From the NCBI GenBank assembly GCA_033557675.1, contig JAWQRM010000402.1:1-23137 (forward strand): a stretch of 23,137 nucleotides of DNA, in the 5' to 3' direction. The position numbers and the translations under genes are program-made. The notes beneath the pieces are model-generated. The model saw only the letters and a list, made by a program, of their open reading frames with translations. It did no database searches and had not been told where the DNA came from. Shown here one piece after another: positions 1 to 8,564 of the stretch. The DNA is from Coptodactyla brooksi (lineage: Eukaryota > Arthropoda > Insecta > Coleoptera > Scarabaeidae). Position 1 is the stretch's first letter; each line of letters begins with the position of its first letter.

Positions 1-2
1 GT

Positions 3-32
3 ATCGAGCTAAAAGGGGACTATATTGAATAA
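3..32 (+). pseudogene. C-terminal codons of a mariner-like transposase (cut by window edge)
   Basis: The first open frame of the window reads IELKGDYIE followed by a TAA stop at 30-32. The ending LKGDYIE resembles the extreme C-terminus of many insect mariner-type transposases, and an AT-rich tail follows, as in their 3' untranslated ends. Only nine codons are visible, so the body of the gene lies outside the window and nothing can be said about its integrity. The match is short and could be chance. Confidence 0.35.
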
Positions 33-185
33 AATAAAAAAACATTAAAAAAATTTTTTTTTCATTCCCAAGGAGGTTACTTTTCACCCCACCTAGTATT
101 TATAGTTTTTATGAATGTTTTTTTTTCCTATTACTGTTCATGAATGTACATATTTTGTTTTATTTGAGATAACGGAGATCTGTGG

Positions 186-420
186 TCGTATAATCACTAA
201 AACTAATAAATACGTCAACCACAACAACACTGTTTTAATATTCGGTATATATTTGGATTTATCTAATAAAAACCTTCTTCGGGAGAATGAAAAACTGAAC
301 TGTATGACTGACTCATATGTCTAACTCTTACCCTAACTACTTTTTAATACTTATTCGAACGGTTAAAATAATTGGATTTTAATTGCCTTGCCCTTTTACC
401 TGTCAGGTCAAAAAGTATCG
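186..420 (-). repeat. Penelope-like element tail, copy 1 (uninterrupted)
   Basis: This stretch aligns, with many substitutions, to 7711-7928 plus 8565-8580. Shared blocks include an AATCACTAAAACTAATAA-type start, a run rich in ACAACCACAACAC, a TAATAAAACCTT-type block followed by GAATGAAAAACTGAACTGTATG, and CTTTTACC. Read on the minus strand it contains CGAAGAAGG and an AT-rich stretch before GTTGTTGTGG. That arrangement, together with copy 2 lying just behind a GIY-YIG reading frame, suggests the 3' region of a Penelope-like retroelement. The piece is continuous across about 404-406, exactly where copy 2 is split by 633 bp, so it acts as an empty site for that insertion. Confidence 0.55.
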
Positions 421-424
421 ACCC

Positions 425-968
425 CACGACCAGGGCCACATTTCGTTTTGTTTTTATTTTTATTATAACGTTCCTTATTATGGCTGTTGTTTTCATTATT
501 AAACACAACTAAATTAAAATATAAATGTAATTAAATATACATTTAAAATATAATGACTTTAAAATATACATTAAAATATACATGTGAGCTAAAGTAGAAG
601 ATTAAGAAAAAAAATATTTTTGAAAGAAAAGTTGCTGATCAAGTTAACACACGTTACAATTCGTTAATACACCCAAATGTACTGTAATGTTACTGAACCG
701 ATTATAGTTTGAACAATAGTTTATATTTTCATTACCTCTGTCATTGCTCAAATTATTTTCTTATATATTATTATTTTTATTTTTTGAGGTCTAAAATAAG
801 ATATTTTCATCCCTTAGGCCAGATATTCATAGTAACTGTGTTTTGTTTGTTTTTGCATATACCTGTAATCATATATGTATGTAATTTATTTAAAAAGTCA
901 CCTTAATCGATTGAATGCCAGAGGTGGAGGTGGCGCATATTTTCTTTAATGCAGAGTGTGTAGGTAGA
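425..968. other. AT-rich stretch without recognisable gene
   Basis: No frame gives a recognisable protein. Around 511-581 there are short irregular repeats of the ATTAAAATATACATTTAAAA type. The only long open frame, 709-906 plus, is rich in Phe, Tyr and Ile as expected from random AT-rich DNA. Confidence 0.5.
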
Positions 969-1848
969 TACAGGGTGTCACAAAATAACTATTCCCATTT
1001 TTTGGAAGTGGCAGTGGGCAGTTAATTGAACACCTTTCCATAACAAACTTTTGTCCAGAAATTCTTGGCTATCTAGATAAAATGATAAAATAAAGATTTT
1101 AAATAATCTCAAATGTGGAAAGTAATTTTATTAATGTTAAGAAAATGGTACTACACCAAACTTGTTCAAAACATAAATTGTTAAAAATTGATACCGTTAT
1201 TTTCAATGCCGTCTTGTGGGTGACAGATTAATTCTTTAATAAAGCTGCGGAAGTTTACGAATCATCAAACGCTAGAAGAATGTAAAGCTATTAACTCCTC
1301 TTCCATAATCACAAGTGTTCCATAAAGTGATTTAATATGACTCCAAATATAAAAATCTAGTGGAGTCATGTCCGGACCCCATTTGAACATAAAAAATACT
1401 AAATTAAAAAAATTAGAATAGCGGCTCAAAATGCCGCCCTGAGATGCCAAACAGTAACCTAATCTCTCATAGAAATTCCTTCTAACATTAGAAAGCATTT
1501 CAGGTGTGAGAAAGTTAGCTGTTTCTATTATTTTAGCTCTCAGGGCATCCAGATTTTCTGCTCGCTCGTAGCCGTACACGGCCTGTTTCAAGAAACTCCA
1601 CAAAAGTCGTTTGGGGACAAATCTGGAGACCTCGCTCGCCATTTAATAATCATAATGCGATTAGGAAATGAATTTGTTAAAAATTCTTCAACTACAGCCA
1701 CATTATGTGCCGGGCAGCCATCCTGCTTTCTAGATATTTTCAGGAGAGCGCTTCTGAATAAGTCTGACAATAGATCAGGAACGGGCCTTCCTGCAAAATA
1801 TTGTACGAATAAATCGTGGCAATCGCTTGCAGATTTGCCATCGTAAAA
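969..1848 (-). mobile_element. Tc1/mariner-superfamily transposon remnant with TACAGGGTG end
   Basis: The transposase remnant at 1265-1848 runs leftward. About 290 bp beyond its stop lies TA followed by CAGGGTGTCACAAAA at 971-985. This looks like the outer end of an insect DD-D transposon next to a TA target site. A clean partner end was not found. GTGACACCC at 1875-1883 could be a decayed inverted copy of GGGTGTCAC, but it is only nine bases. The N-terminal DNA-binding part of the protein is missing, so the element is 5' truncated or internally deleted. Confidence 0.5.
1265..1848 (-). pseudogene. DD-D transposase, C-terminal half, frameshifted
   Basis: Minus-strand translation gives the second catalytic Asp in KQDGCPAHN, then EEFLTNSFPNR, then RSPDLSPNDF carrying the third Asp. 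In the next frame follow LLWSFLKQAVYG, LRAKIIETANFLTPEML and NVRRNFYERLGYCLAS before the TGA. This is the typical C-terminal order of Tc1/mariner-superfamily transposases of the DDxD type common in insects. Counting residues gives 37 between the two Asp, but the loop before RSPDL looks about four residues short of related proteins, so the native spacing may be larger. A one-base shift near 1602 separates NDF from LLW. Upstream, the frame continues as DLFVQYFAGRPVPDLLSDLF to a stop at 1849-1851. The first catalytic Asp and the helix-turn-helix are absent. A dead copy. Confidence 0.8.
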
Positions 1849-1851
1849 TCA

Positions 1852-2044
1852 CTTGATAAGTTTTTCTTCAGCGGTGACACCCACTTCTTTGAATTATGTT
1901 CACTAGAAATAGATGTGCTCTGCGTGCTAAAAAACTGAATAATGCTTGTAATTCCCGTAATACCGTCACATCGGTAATATGATGAAGTGGGGATACTGCG
2001 TAACCCGTATTCGTTATAGCCCCCACTATGCGTTGCACTTTAAC
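1852..2044. other. Gene-free flank with GTGGGG...CCCCCAC stem
   Basis: No protein recognised. GTGGGG at 1988-1993 and CCCCCAC near 2021-2027 can pair around an approximately 27-base loop, immediately next to the GC-rich repeat at 2045. Composition is clearly less AT-rich than the neighbourhood. Confidence 0.3.
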
Positions 2045-2103
2045 GCGTATTGCGGGCGCGGCTTAAAAGTCCTATGGTACGAGATTTTATCGTCATACTG
2101 TAT
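2045..2103 (-). repeat. GC-rich dispersed repeat, copy A
   Basis: The reverse complement of this 59-bp stretch matches 10765-10821 at close to 90% by eye. It shares ATACAGTATGA, GATAAAATCTCGTACCATAG and AAGCCGCGCCCGCAATACG. The two copies are in opposite orientation 8.7 kb apart. The GC-rich core stands out against the AT-rich surroundings. Beyond the core the similarity fades, although AGTGGGGG occurs after the core in both. Family unknown. Confidence 0.7.
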
Positions 2104-2440
2104 AAAAGAACATGGTGTAAGCGTTTCCATTTTTTATTAATATTGTATTAATAAAAATTCAAAAACAATGTTAAATACCGTTAGAAAACTACAACACGAG
2201 ATGTACAGGGTTTTTAGAAATCCCCATTTCCACGTAACACTTTGAAACATTCGAGTAACCAAAAAATACTCAGTTCACGAACGCAAATGTTTGAAATATC
2301 AAAATCTGGTTACTAGTTAGTGACACACACAAAAATATTACAATACTACCAAATTACAAATCAAATACAAATCAATACAAATCACGTCGGACTTAGATAT
2401 TTCTGAAAGTCCTGCACAAACTTATCCGTGGAAGGAGGAG
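2104..2440. other. Flank upstream of retrotransposon remnant
   Basis: No gene seen. TACAGGGTTTTTAGAAAT at 2203-2220 resembles the transposon-end motif TACAGGG at 969 and may be an old element end. Low-complexity CAAATCAAATACAAATC repeats occur around 2355-2383. Confidence 0.3.
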
Positions 2441-2697
2441 GGCATCAACAGGAAGTGTCGTACACACACCTATAAAACCATCTGCGGACCAATTTTGGAG
2501 TATGGATCATTAATGACTCATAATCTAAAAGCTCAATCACCAAACTGCGTCATCAGATCAATCTTTTATATAATATATCCAACGTGGAGCTTTACCACGA
2601 AACCCAAGTACTACCCATCCACGAACGCCTTAGAATCCTAGCCAACAAATCTATCAACAAATTCACTAAGATCTATATGAAGATCACACCACATTAA
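2441..2697 (+). pseudogene. Non-LTR retrotransposon reverse transcriptase, C-terminal end
   Basis: Two plus frames together give the end of a LINE-type reverse transcriptase protein of the Jockey/R1-like kind. The first reads TYKTICGPILEYGS from 2468. It resembles the thumb-region motif in which a YKT...RPILEYG segment precedes the tryptophan-rich stretch. The second frame, from about 2578, reads NVELYHETQVLPIHERLRI, then LANKSINKF and KITPH, and ends at TAA 2695-2697. A frameshift lies between about 2520 and 2578. The catalytic FADD-type box is not present, so this is a 5'-truncated copy, as is usual for LINEs. The exact clade cannot be fixed from this fragment. Confidence 0.7.
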
Positions 2698-2890
2698 CAC
2701 TGGCAATGTTGAAACTTCTACCAAAAATAAGAATGCTCGGGCAGGAGAACTTTGGTCGATAGCTCTTTACAGTCCAAATCAGATGAGGCAAAACCAAAAA
2801 ACCTTCCGATGCAGTGTATAGTATATATTATAATATAAACAATTGATCTTGAGACTGGAATAAAGACATTCTCTCTCTTTCTCTCTCTTA
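2698..2890 (+). mobile_element. 3' untranslated end of the LINE remnant with AATAAA and CT-rich tail
   Basis: The sequence after the reverse-transcriptase stop continues about 190 bp to a polyadenylation-type hexamer AATAAA at 2859-2864. It then ends in a pyrimidine run of CTCTCTTT units at about 2870-2889. The tail is a microsatellite rather than poly(A), as seen in several insect LINE families. No target-site duplication could be assigned. Confidence 0.55.
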
Positions 2891-3839
2891 TCCGTGGCAC
2901 CTAGTTGTTATCGCTAACATTTCTTCTAGATGGGTATTTGTAATTTGAAACATAATCTCTGGGCATATCACCACTAGGAGTTCATCAAATGAATTTGGAA
3001 TAATTCAGAAGTGATAAAGGGTTTTCGAACACTGATAGGCTTTCGAACACAACTTTATTTAAATGCGTTTGACGAGTACTCGTTTTGTAAAACAAAATTT
3101 AACATTTGCTATAAAAACTCCATATTTTAGTAAAAACATTAGGAACATACTATTTGGTGATATGTTTACTATTGCCAATAAGACTGTTGAACAATTTGAA
3201 GAAAAGAAAAATCTGTAATTGTGGAGTAAGTAAATTTGTATGGACAGTCATATTTGTAATATAGCTGTCAAATAATATTGACAGCCATTATTTGAAAAAA
3301 TTATCAAGAACGAGGGGCTGGTATTCGACAGACAAATAAAGAGGTGACATGTTTTATAGCAATAGTCATATGGCATGGCACTGTCAAAAAGCCAACACTT
3401 TCTGATAATCTGTTGTATAAAATGTATTTTGCCAAAAGAGAAAGTATAGCCACTACGTTTTCCATATGAAAGAGTTACTTTTAGAAACCTTTATTACTTT
3501 GTAAATGTGTACACTTTGAAGATAATAGAAATTTAACATCTTGAATCAAGTTAAATAGAAAATGTGAAAAACATCCCACATAAATGTAAAAAATATGAAT
3601 GCATGAAACACTCATTTTGGGTTGTAATATATTAGTTCCAATCCAAGATGACTTATTGTTACGGAAAGAGCACTTTGTCTTTCTACTATGCAAATTTTGC
3701 TACTATACGAAAGTCAATAGGGATACATTTCCAATATCTGCACATGCACTGGTAGAAATACAGATTGTGGCCAAAATTATACTCAATATAAGAGCGCAAC
3801 TTGCAGAGTCCTCGAACTCCCTGATGACCTACTATACCT
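2891..3839. other. Gene-free AT-rich stretch
   Basis: No recognisable protein or RNA. TTTCGAACAC occurs twice near 3022 and 3042. Open frames at 3481-3693 minus and 3599-3886 plus overlap on opposite strands, have no domain signature and look like chance frames. Confidence 0.45.
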
Positions 3840-3883
3840 GGGGTATGGAGTATGTAGTAGCATACCTACATACTCCACACCCC
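3840..3883. repeat. 18-bp inverted repeat, 8-nt loop
   Basis: The arm at 3840-3857 (GGGGTATGGAGTATGTAG) pairs with 3866-3883 at 17 of 18 positions, around the loop TAGCATAC. Weaker pairing extends outward through ACTATACC and CAGTATAG. No U-run follows on either strand. Function unknown. Confidence 0.85.
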
Positions 3884-4344
3884 TAAGCAGTATAGCACCA
3901 TAGAACTCGCAAAAAGCTATGTTCCTAAAGTTGTGGGTTTGGAACGTTTAGCTTAGTAACAAAGTTAAAAAATTGTCACCACTGCACTAAAACTAAGAAA
4001 TGCGTGTTGGACACACATTTCGCTAAGTGAGGATCACCAGGAGTGATAACAGACTGACTTCCATCCCTCGCTCTAAGGGGTGGAAGGCTGATTGACTTTC
4101 TCCTCATTACACCATGTACTCCTATAAACTAGTTTTAAACTAATTTTAAAAAATCATTTCACACATCAATTTCATTTTACTATATAATAATTATTTCTTT
4201 TAGACGAATCATCATGCACTATAGGCGCATCCCCATTTAAACGTTACAATTTTATAATTAAGTGAGAACATTTTGTATGAATTTGAGCGACCTTCGTTGT
4301 CCTAAAACTTATTTAGGGAAAACCGAAATAACTTTAATAACTAC
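3884..4344. other. Gene-free stretch
   Basis: No gene seen. CTTCCATCCCT near 4050 and AGGGGTGGAAG near 4075 form an imperfect 11-bp stem. Nothing else is supported. Confidence 0.4.
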
Positions 4345-4464
4345 AGCTATTTCAGCGAATTCATTATTGATGTAAAAGTTTACATGGAGTTGTTTATACG
4401 TGTCGTTTAGTTATGCCAATTCATTATTGACGTAAACGTTGACATGCAGTTATTTATGCGGGTC
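4345..4464 (+). repeat. Tandem duplication, two 60-bp units
   Basis: AATTCATTATTGATGTAAA at 4358 recurs as AATTCATTATTGACGTAAA at 4418, exactly 60 bp later. The following bases also match with scattered changes (GTTTACATGGAGTTGTTTAT against GTTGACATGCAGTTATTTAT). By eye the units are about 80-85% identical, so the duplication is not recent. Confidence 0.8.
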
Positions 4465-4724
4465 TACTTGCTGCAATATAAAGTGATTGGTTTTTATAAA
4501 GGCAATAAAAGTTTAAAATTTACTTAGAAAAACAGCAAAACTAAAATAACTGTAGCATCAGTGTAATTATACATATCGATTCAAGGAAATACCATTGTGT
4601 AAAATATGAAATAGTGCACTTAATAATGAAAATAAGAATAGTAAATAAAATGGCAATTTCTTTTCTTATGTTCGAACGAATTATTCACTTGAAATTAATG
4701 AAAGTCAAAACGCATCGTGAGCTA

Positions 4725-5569
4725 TTGGGTTGTTCGGAAAGTAATTTTATTTTTTTTACAGCAGAAGCGTTAGTTGTATTTTAAACAGCCAACTTCATTG
4801 TAAACCGTATATACAGTATATGTTCTGACAGCTGACATTAGAAAGTTTATGTGTGAAAATATTTTATTCGGTTCTGTGCAATTGTTTTCTTTTTGTGTCT
4901 TATGAAACATGGAGAATCAACAATCACATTTTGTTGTTGTGCCGTTCAATGGAGAAAAAAATTAGTCGATGTGTATGGAGAAGATGTATTGACAGAAGGC
5001 CACTATCAAAACTGGTTTGCAAACGTTGGCAAAATTTTTTGCAAGTTTGCAAAATTCGTGGGAGCTCTTTTCAAAATATTTCAGAGAATACCATGATCAA
5101 TTCTAAAGTGTACTGTCACAAACTGGACAAATAACTTGCATGATTCTCTCAAACAGAAAAGGTCAGAAGTGATCAATAGAAAAGGTATAGCGTTCCACCA
5201 AGGTAATGCGAGACCGAATACCAGTTTGGTAACTCTCCAAAAGCTTTTACAGCTTGGATTAGAGGTACCACCATACCTGTCATATTCTCCAGAACTGGCA
5301 TTTTCCGATTATTACTTGTTTCGGTCTCTACACATTTGTTTGGACGGCAAAACCTTTACTTTAAATGAAGCCGACAAAAATGACTTGTATCAGTTTCTTG
5401 CCAGCAAGGATCAGAAGTTTTATGAGCGTGGAATCATGTTACTGCCAGAAAGATAGCCAAAGGTGTTGGACCAAAATGGTGGATATGTAATTACATAAAA
5501 TATTTATACTCTCTAAGAAAAGTGCCTTTCATTTTCACAAAATAAAAAACAAATTTCCGAACAACCTAA
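4725..5569 (+). mobile_element. Internally deleted DD34D mariner with both TIRs
   Basis: The left end TTGGGTTGTTCGGAAAGTAA starts at 4725. The right end, read inward, is TTAGGTTGTTCGGAAATTTG, finishing at 5569. TA dinucleotides flank both ends (4723-4724 and 5570-5571), the expected mariner target duplication. The element is about 845 bp, whereas intact mariners are about 1.3 kb. The missing sequence maps to the middle of the transposase. The TIR sequence, DD34D spacing and protein motifs all agree on the mariner family proper. Confidence 0.9.
4909..5510 (+). pseudogene. Mariner transposase pseudogene
   Basis: The likely original start is ATG 4909 (MENQQSHFVVV). The reading frame then shifts to KKLVDVYGEDVLTEGHYQNW, the DNA-binding helix-turn-helix portion of mariner transposase. 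After a large internal deletion near 5080 it resumes as INSKVYCHKLDK. A further shift leads to SLKQKRSEVINRKG. The catalytic block reads FHQGNARPNTS, where the family has a catalytic Asp instead of Gly (codon 5212-5214). The third Asp is kept in FSDYYLF (codon 5307-5309), with 34 residues between the two positions. The first catalytic Asp is in the deleted part. An in-frame TAG at 5454-5456 follows LLPER, where a Trp codon is usual; coding similarity continues as KVLDQNGGYVIT. The protein is inactive several times over. Confidence 0.9.
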
Positions 5570-5727
5570 TAATAATAGTGACTAGTTTTATATGAACTGG
5601 TTTCTCTTTATTTTCCAATGGCAACTAGATTAGTGGTCTAGAATGGTTTAATTTTCGAAAACAATTTTATTTTTCACAAATGGTTATTTAGCAAAAAAAT
5701 ATGGAAAGACAACATAGTTTCATTCAA

Positions 5728-5781
5728 AATAAGAAAGTTATTAACTTTCTTATTCTATTCTGTATCACAAATACAGAATAG
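5728..5781. repeat. Two directly abutting perfect hairpins
   Basis: AATAAGAAAGTTA at 5728-5740 pairs perfectly with 5742-5754 around one central base. The next base starts CTATTCTGTAT (5755-5765), which pairs perfectly with 5771-5781 around the loop CACAA. Arms are 13 and 11 bp, with no base between the two stem-loops. Confidence 0.85.
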
Positions 5782-6469
5782 CGAACACTTCAAAAAGTAC
5801 TTGAAGAACAAAAAATAAAAATGCCGCATGTATAACATATTCAAGAAATTCACAAAATTTGATTTTCACGGATAACACGATAAAAGTTATAGATATATAA
5901 AGGATGCATCTATTTTCGGTGACTATAGAACTGTCACGAAATTTATTGCCGAAATTTATTGAAAGTTTGAATTAGCTAATTATAATTTTCTAAATTTTTT
6001 GAACGCAGATCTTATAAATAATCTTTTTCATCCACGGTCCAAGCACAACTTTAAATAGGTTTAATACGATGCAGCAAATGATTAGTATAATTTACTCAAG
6101 CAATTGGTGGCGCAATGTCCTACAAAGTATATGTTCGTATGAAACTGAATGGAATTAAAGAACAAACTTCTAGGCTGTAGTTTAATACGACCACGACAGT
6201 GGTTTAAAGACAAGCTCAAGTACAAAAATTAATAGCAAACAGTGTGAAATGTCGACATACTCAACGGTTACGCATGCAAAACATATATTTTAAAATATTA
6301 AAGATTACTGAAATTAATTCAAATGAAAACTATTTTGGTCTGTAATGCCTTTAGCGATAAGGACATAATATATACCTTAATAAAAAACCAGGTACTAAAC
6401 AGGACTTGTAATAGATTGTACACTATCAAGGTATATTTTAATTGAAACGGCTTCCTATTCTCCGTGTGC
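5782..6469. other. Gene-free stretch between the two mariner copies
   Basis: No recognisable coding sequence. GAAATTTATTG is repeated around 5938 and 5950. No left TIR of the mariner family (GGTTGTTCGG) was found here, so the copy at 6470 lacks its 5' part. Confidence 0.45.
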
Positions 6470-6672
6470 AGCCGTCAAAAATGACTTGGATCAGTTTTTT
6501 GCCAGCAAGGATCAGAAGTTTTATGAGCGTGGAATCATGTTACTGCCAGAAAGATAGCAAAATGTGTTGGACCAAAATGGTGGATATGTAATTACATAAA
6601 ATATTTATACTCTCTAAGCAAAATGCCTTTCATTTTCACAAGAAAAACGAAATTACTATCCGAACAACCTAG
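6470..6672 (+). mobile_element. 3' fragment of the same mariner family
   Basis: This piece matches the 3' end of the element at 4725-5569 with few differences. It starts at GCCGTCAAAAATGACTTG (the family reads GCCGACAAAAATGACTTG) and runs to the right TIR, which read inward is CTAGGTTGTTCGGATAGTAA. TA at 6673-6674 is the probable target base pair. The translated part reads DLDQFFASKDQKFYERGIM, then LLPER and an in-frame TAG at 6555-6557. That stop is at the same codon as in the other copy. The 5' two thirds are missing. Confidence 0.88.
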
Positions 6673-6674
6673 TA

Positions 6675-7710
6675 CATCAACAAAAGGTTCGTCAGAACAG
6701 AACTGCAATAACATAACAATACATTAATAAGGTGAAACAAGGTTATCAATCAAAGCAAGATAAAAAATAAATATATATACTGATCAAAAGAAACATTTTT
6801 TTTATTATTAAACCACCTTCTATAAGCCTATCTGGTCAACCATACTGAAATTATTAGAAGAGCAAAATATATTTTCAACTTTTGGAAAATTTCATTCTTT
6901 GTTGCTTTCTATTGTTACTTATCGAGAACAATGAGTACGTTTAGTAGAGGCCAAATATCGACGACGTTAGGATAGCTTTGTTACATTAATTCGTAGCTAT
7001 TCGAGAAGTCTTGATAAACAACTTGTTTGCAAAGTTATGTAAATTGCAACTAATTCATATGCAATTTGGCCAAACAAAGAAATTAAATAAACGACATAAA
7101 TAATTTATTTTCCCAAGGTTAGATAATATTTATGTATCACTTTGTTTGAAACATCGTCCTGTTCACATTTCACCTACTTATATTACAATTACATAAGCTA
7201 ATTGCCAATATTCCTATTGAAAACGTTGAAAGTTCAGTGCAACGTCTAATAAATAGGTGATTAAGTAATTGCGTGAACTATACCATAACACCACCTCAGA
7301 ATAAAAATGTATACCCCATAATACATCGTTGAATCTGTATGACATAACGGATTTGCAGTTCGCCCATAAACAGACGTGACCAATCACTGGTCTCATCAAC
7401 TGTTAGTAATTGCTGCTTTCTCCGCTGGCGTTCTACGCAACTCTTGGCAGTCTCAAAAACTCATTACGTAAGCAAAACACCACTAAAATACCAATTGTAA
7501 GTAGAATAACAGAGAATTAGCTAGTCAGCTGTTGTGGAACTACAGTAAAAGTATGCAATTAAGCTTTTTGTTCGTTTTTAATGGCATTACGATTATACGA
7601 AAGTGAATAACTCGTACATTTTCTTTCTTCTCTGCAATTACGTTATCAGATTGAGCGCAGTGAATGTTTTGTTAATAACCTTTTTTTTGTCAGCATGCTC
7701 GGCCTACATT
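6675..7710. other. Gene-free stretch
   Basis: No recognised protein, RNA or element. The open frame at 7214-7399 minus has no signature. Sequence is AT-rich with moderate complexity. It ends near a T8 run at 7681-7688, which may mark the outer end of the Penelope-like element on the minus strand. Confidence 0.4.
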
Positions 7711-7928
7711 GTTAATGACTAAAATCACCAAAACTAACAATTACCACAACCACAACACCATCTTTACAGCCGACATATGTTTCGGCTTATTTAATAAACC
7801 TTTACCAGGAAAAGGAAAACTAAACTGTATGTCTGGCTTACTTGACTTGAGTTTACTTACTGACGTTTAATAAATAATACTATTCAAACAATAATTGGGT
7901 TTAATTACTTTATCCTTTTATCCACTGA
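7711..7928 (-). repeat. Penelope-like element tail, copy 2
   Basis: This is homologous to 186-420. On the minus strand it holds the near-palindrome CCGAAACATATGTCGG and a GTTGTGGTTGTGG run, which lie in the corresponding place in copy 1. It is separated from the GIY-YIG frame at 8565-9262 by the 633-bp foldback-like element. If that is removed, the junction TTTTGA[C] ... TCAGTGGATAAAAGG lines up with the continuous copy 1 sequence. I therefore read it as the 3' region of the same retroelement. Shared similarity between copies is strong in blocks and patchy between them. Confidence 0.6.
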
Positions 7929-8561
7929 CAAGGTATCTCCTTGCCAACTGCGAAATACAAATTTGAATGAGATATAGTTCATTCGATAGGGGAAGTCGAG
8001 GGTACAAAAAGTGTAAAAGGGTTTGGGTGAATGGGCCTTCGTTTCTGAGAAATTTGCGTGTAAAGTTGAGCATTCAACCAGCTCTCTGCTAAGTATCTTT
8101 GATAGCTTTAAGTAAGCGTGAAGCGCTGTGGCTAAGTCGCTTAAGCCATGCCTTAATACACGTGCCGCACGCATATGCTGACATGTAAAATTAAATTAAA
8201 TTAAAATTATTTTAAAATTATTTAATTAAAATTAAATAAAATTAATGAAACTAATAAATGCAGTTCTAAAAAATAAAAAAAAGTTGACGCCACCGTACGT
8301 GGTCTCGAACTGACTCGCGCCAGGCGATAAAATAAAAACAGCGCGCCTTATGCGACTTAGCCACAGCGCTTGACGCTTACTGAACGCTATCAAAGATACT
8401 TACCAGAGAGCTGGTTGAATACTCCATTTTACATGCAAATTTCTCAGAAACGAAGGCCCATTCACCCAAACCCTTTTACACTTTTTATACCCTCAACCTC
8501 CCCTATCGAATGACCTATAACTCATTCAAATTTGTATTTCGCAGTTGGCGGCATCTCCTTG
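7929..8561. mobile_element. Foldback-like element with ~219-bp inverted arms
   Basis: The arm at 7929-8147 is repeated in inverted orientation at 8343-8561. Examples are GCGAAATACAAATTTGAATG, AAAGGGTTTGGGTGAATGGG, CCTTCGTTTCTGAGAAATTT, CCAGCTCTCTG and GCGCTGTGGCTAAGTCGC. The arms are about 90% identical by eye. Outer ends are CAAGG and CCTTG, with TGA on both sides (7926-7928, 8562-8564) as a possible 3-bp target duplication. The 195-bp centre has a TTAAA-rich low-complexity run at 8188-8244 and half of a tRNA-like motif. No protein frame is convincing; the minus frame at 7905-8174 lies inside an arm. It may be a transposon with long terminal inverted repeats, or two head-to-head copies of a SINE-like unit. 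The element interrupts a Penelope-like sequence. Confidence 0.75.
8284..8376 (-). promoter_or_regulatory. tRNA-like pol III promoter (A and B boxes) in the foldback-like element
   Basis: On the minus strand TGGCTAAGTCGCATAAGG (8346-8363) fits an A box and AGTTCGAGACC (8301-8311) fits a B box, GTTCGAGAC being close to consensus. Spacing is about 35 bp. The 5' flank GCGCTGT and 3' GGTGGCGTC are tRNA-like, but a full cloverleaf is not obvious, because TTTTTATTTTATCG replaces a normal anticodon arm. The opposite arm keeps only the A box (8129-8145 plus). This resembles the head of a tRNA-derived SINE. Confidence 0.55.
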
Positions 8562-8564
8562 TGA

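Noticed and set aside
3599..3886. 95-codon plus-strand open frame
   Set aside because: No recognisable motif. It overlaps another open frame on the opposite strand and ends inside the hairpin at 3840-3883.
7905..8174. 89-codon minus-strand open frame
   Set aside because: It lies inside an inverted arm and runs past its edge; the other arm does not preserve it as a protein.
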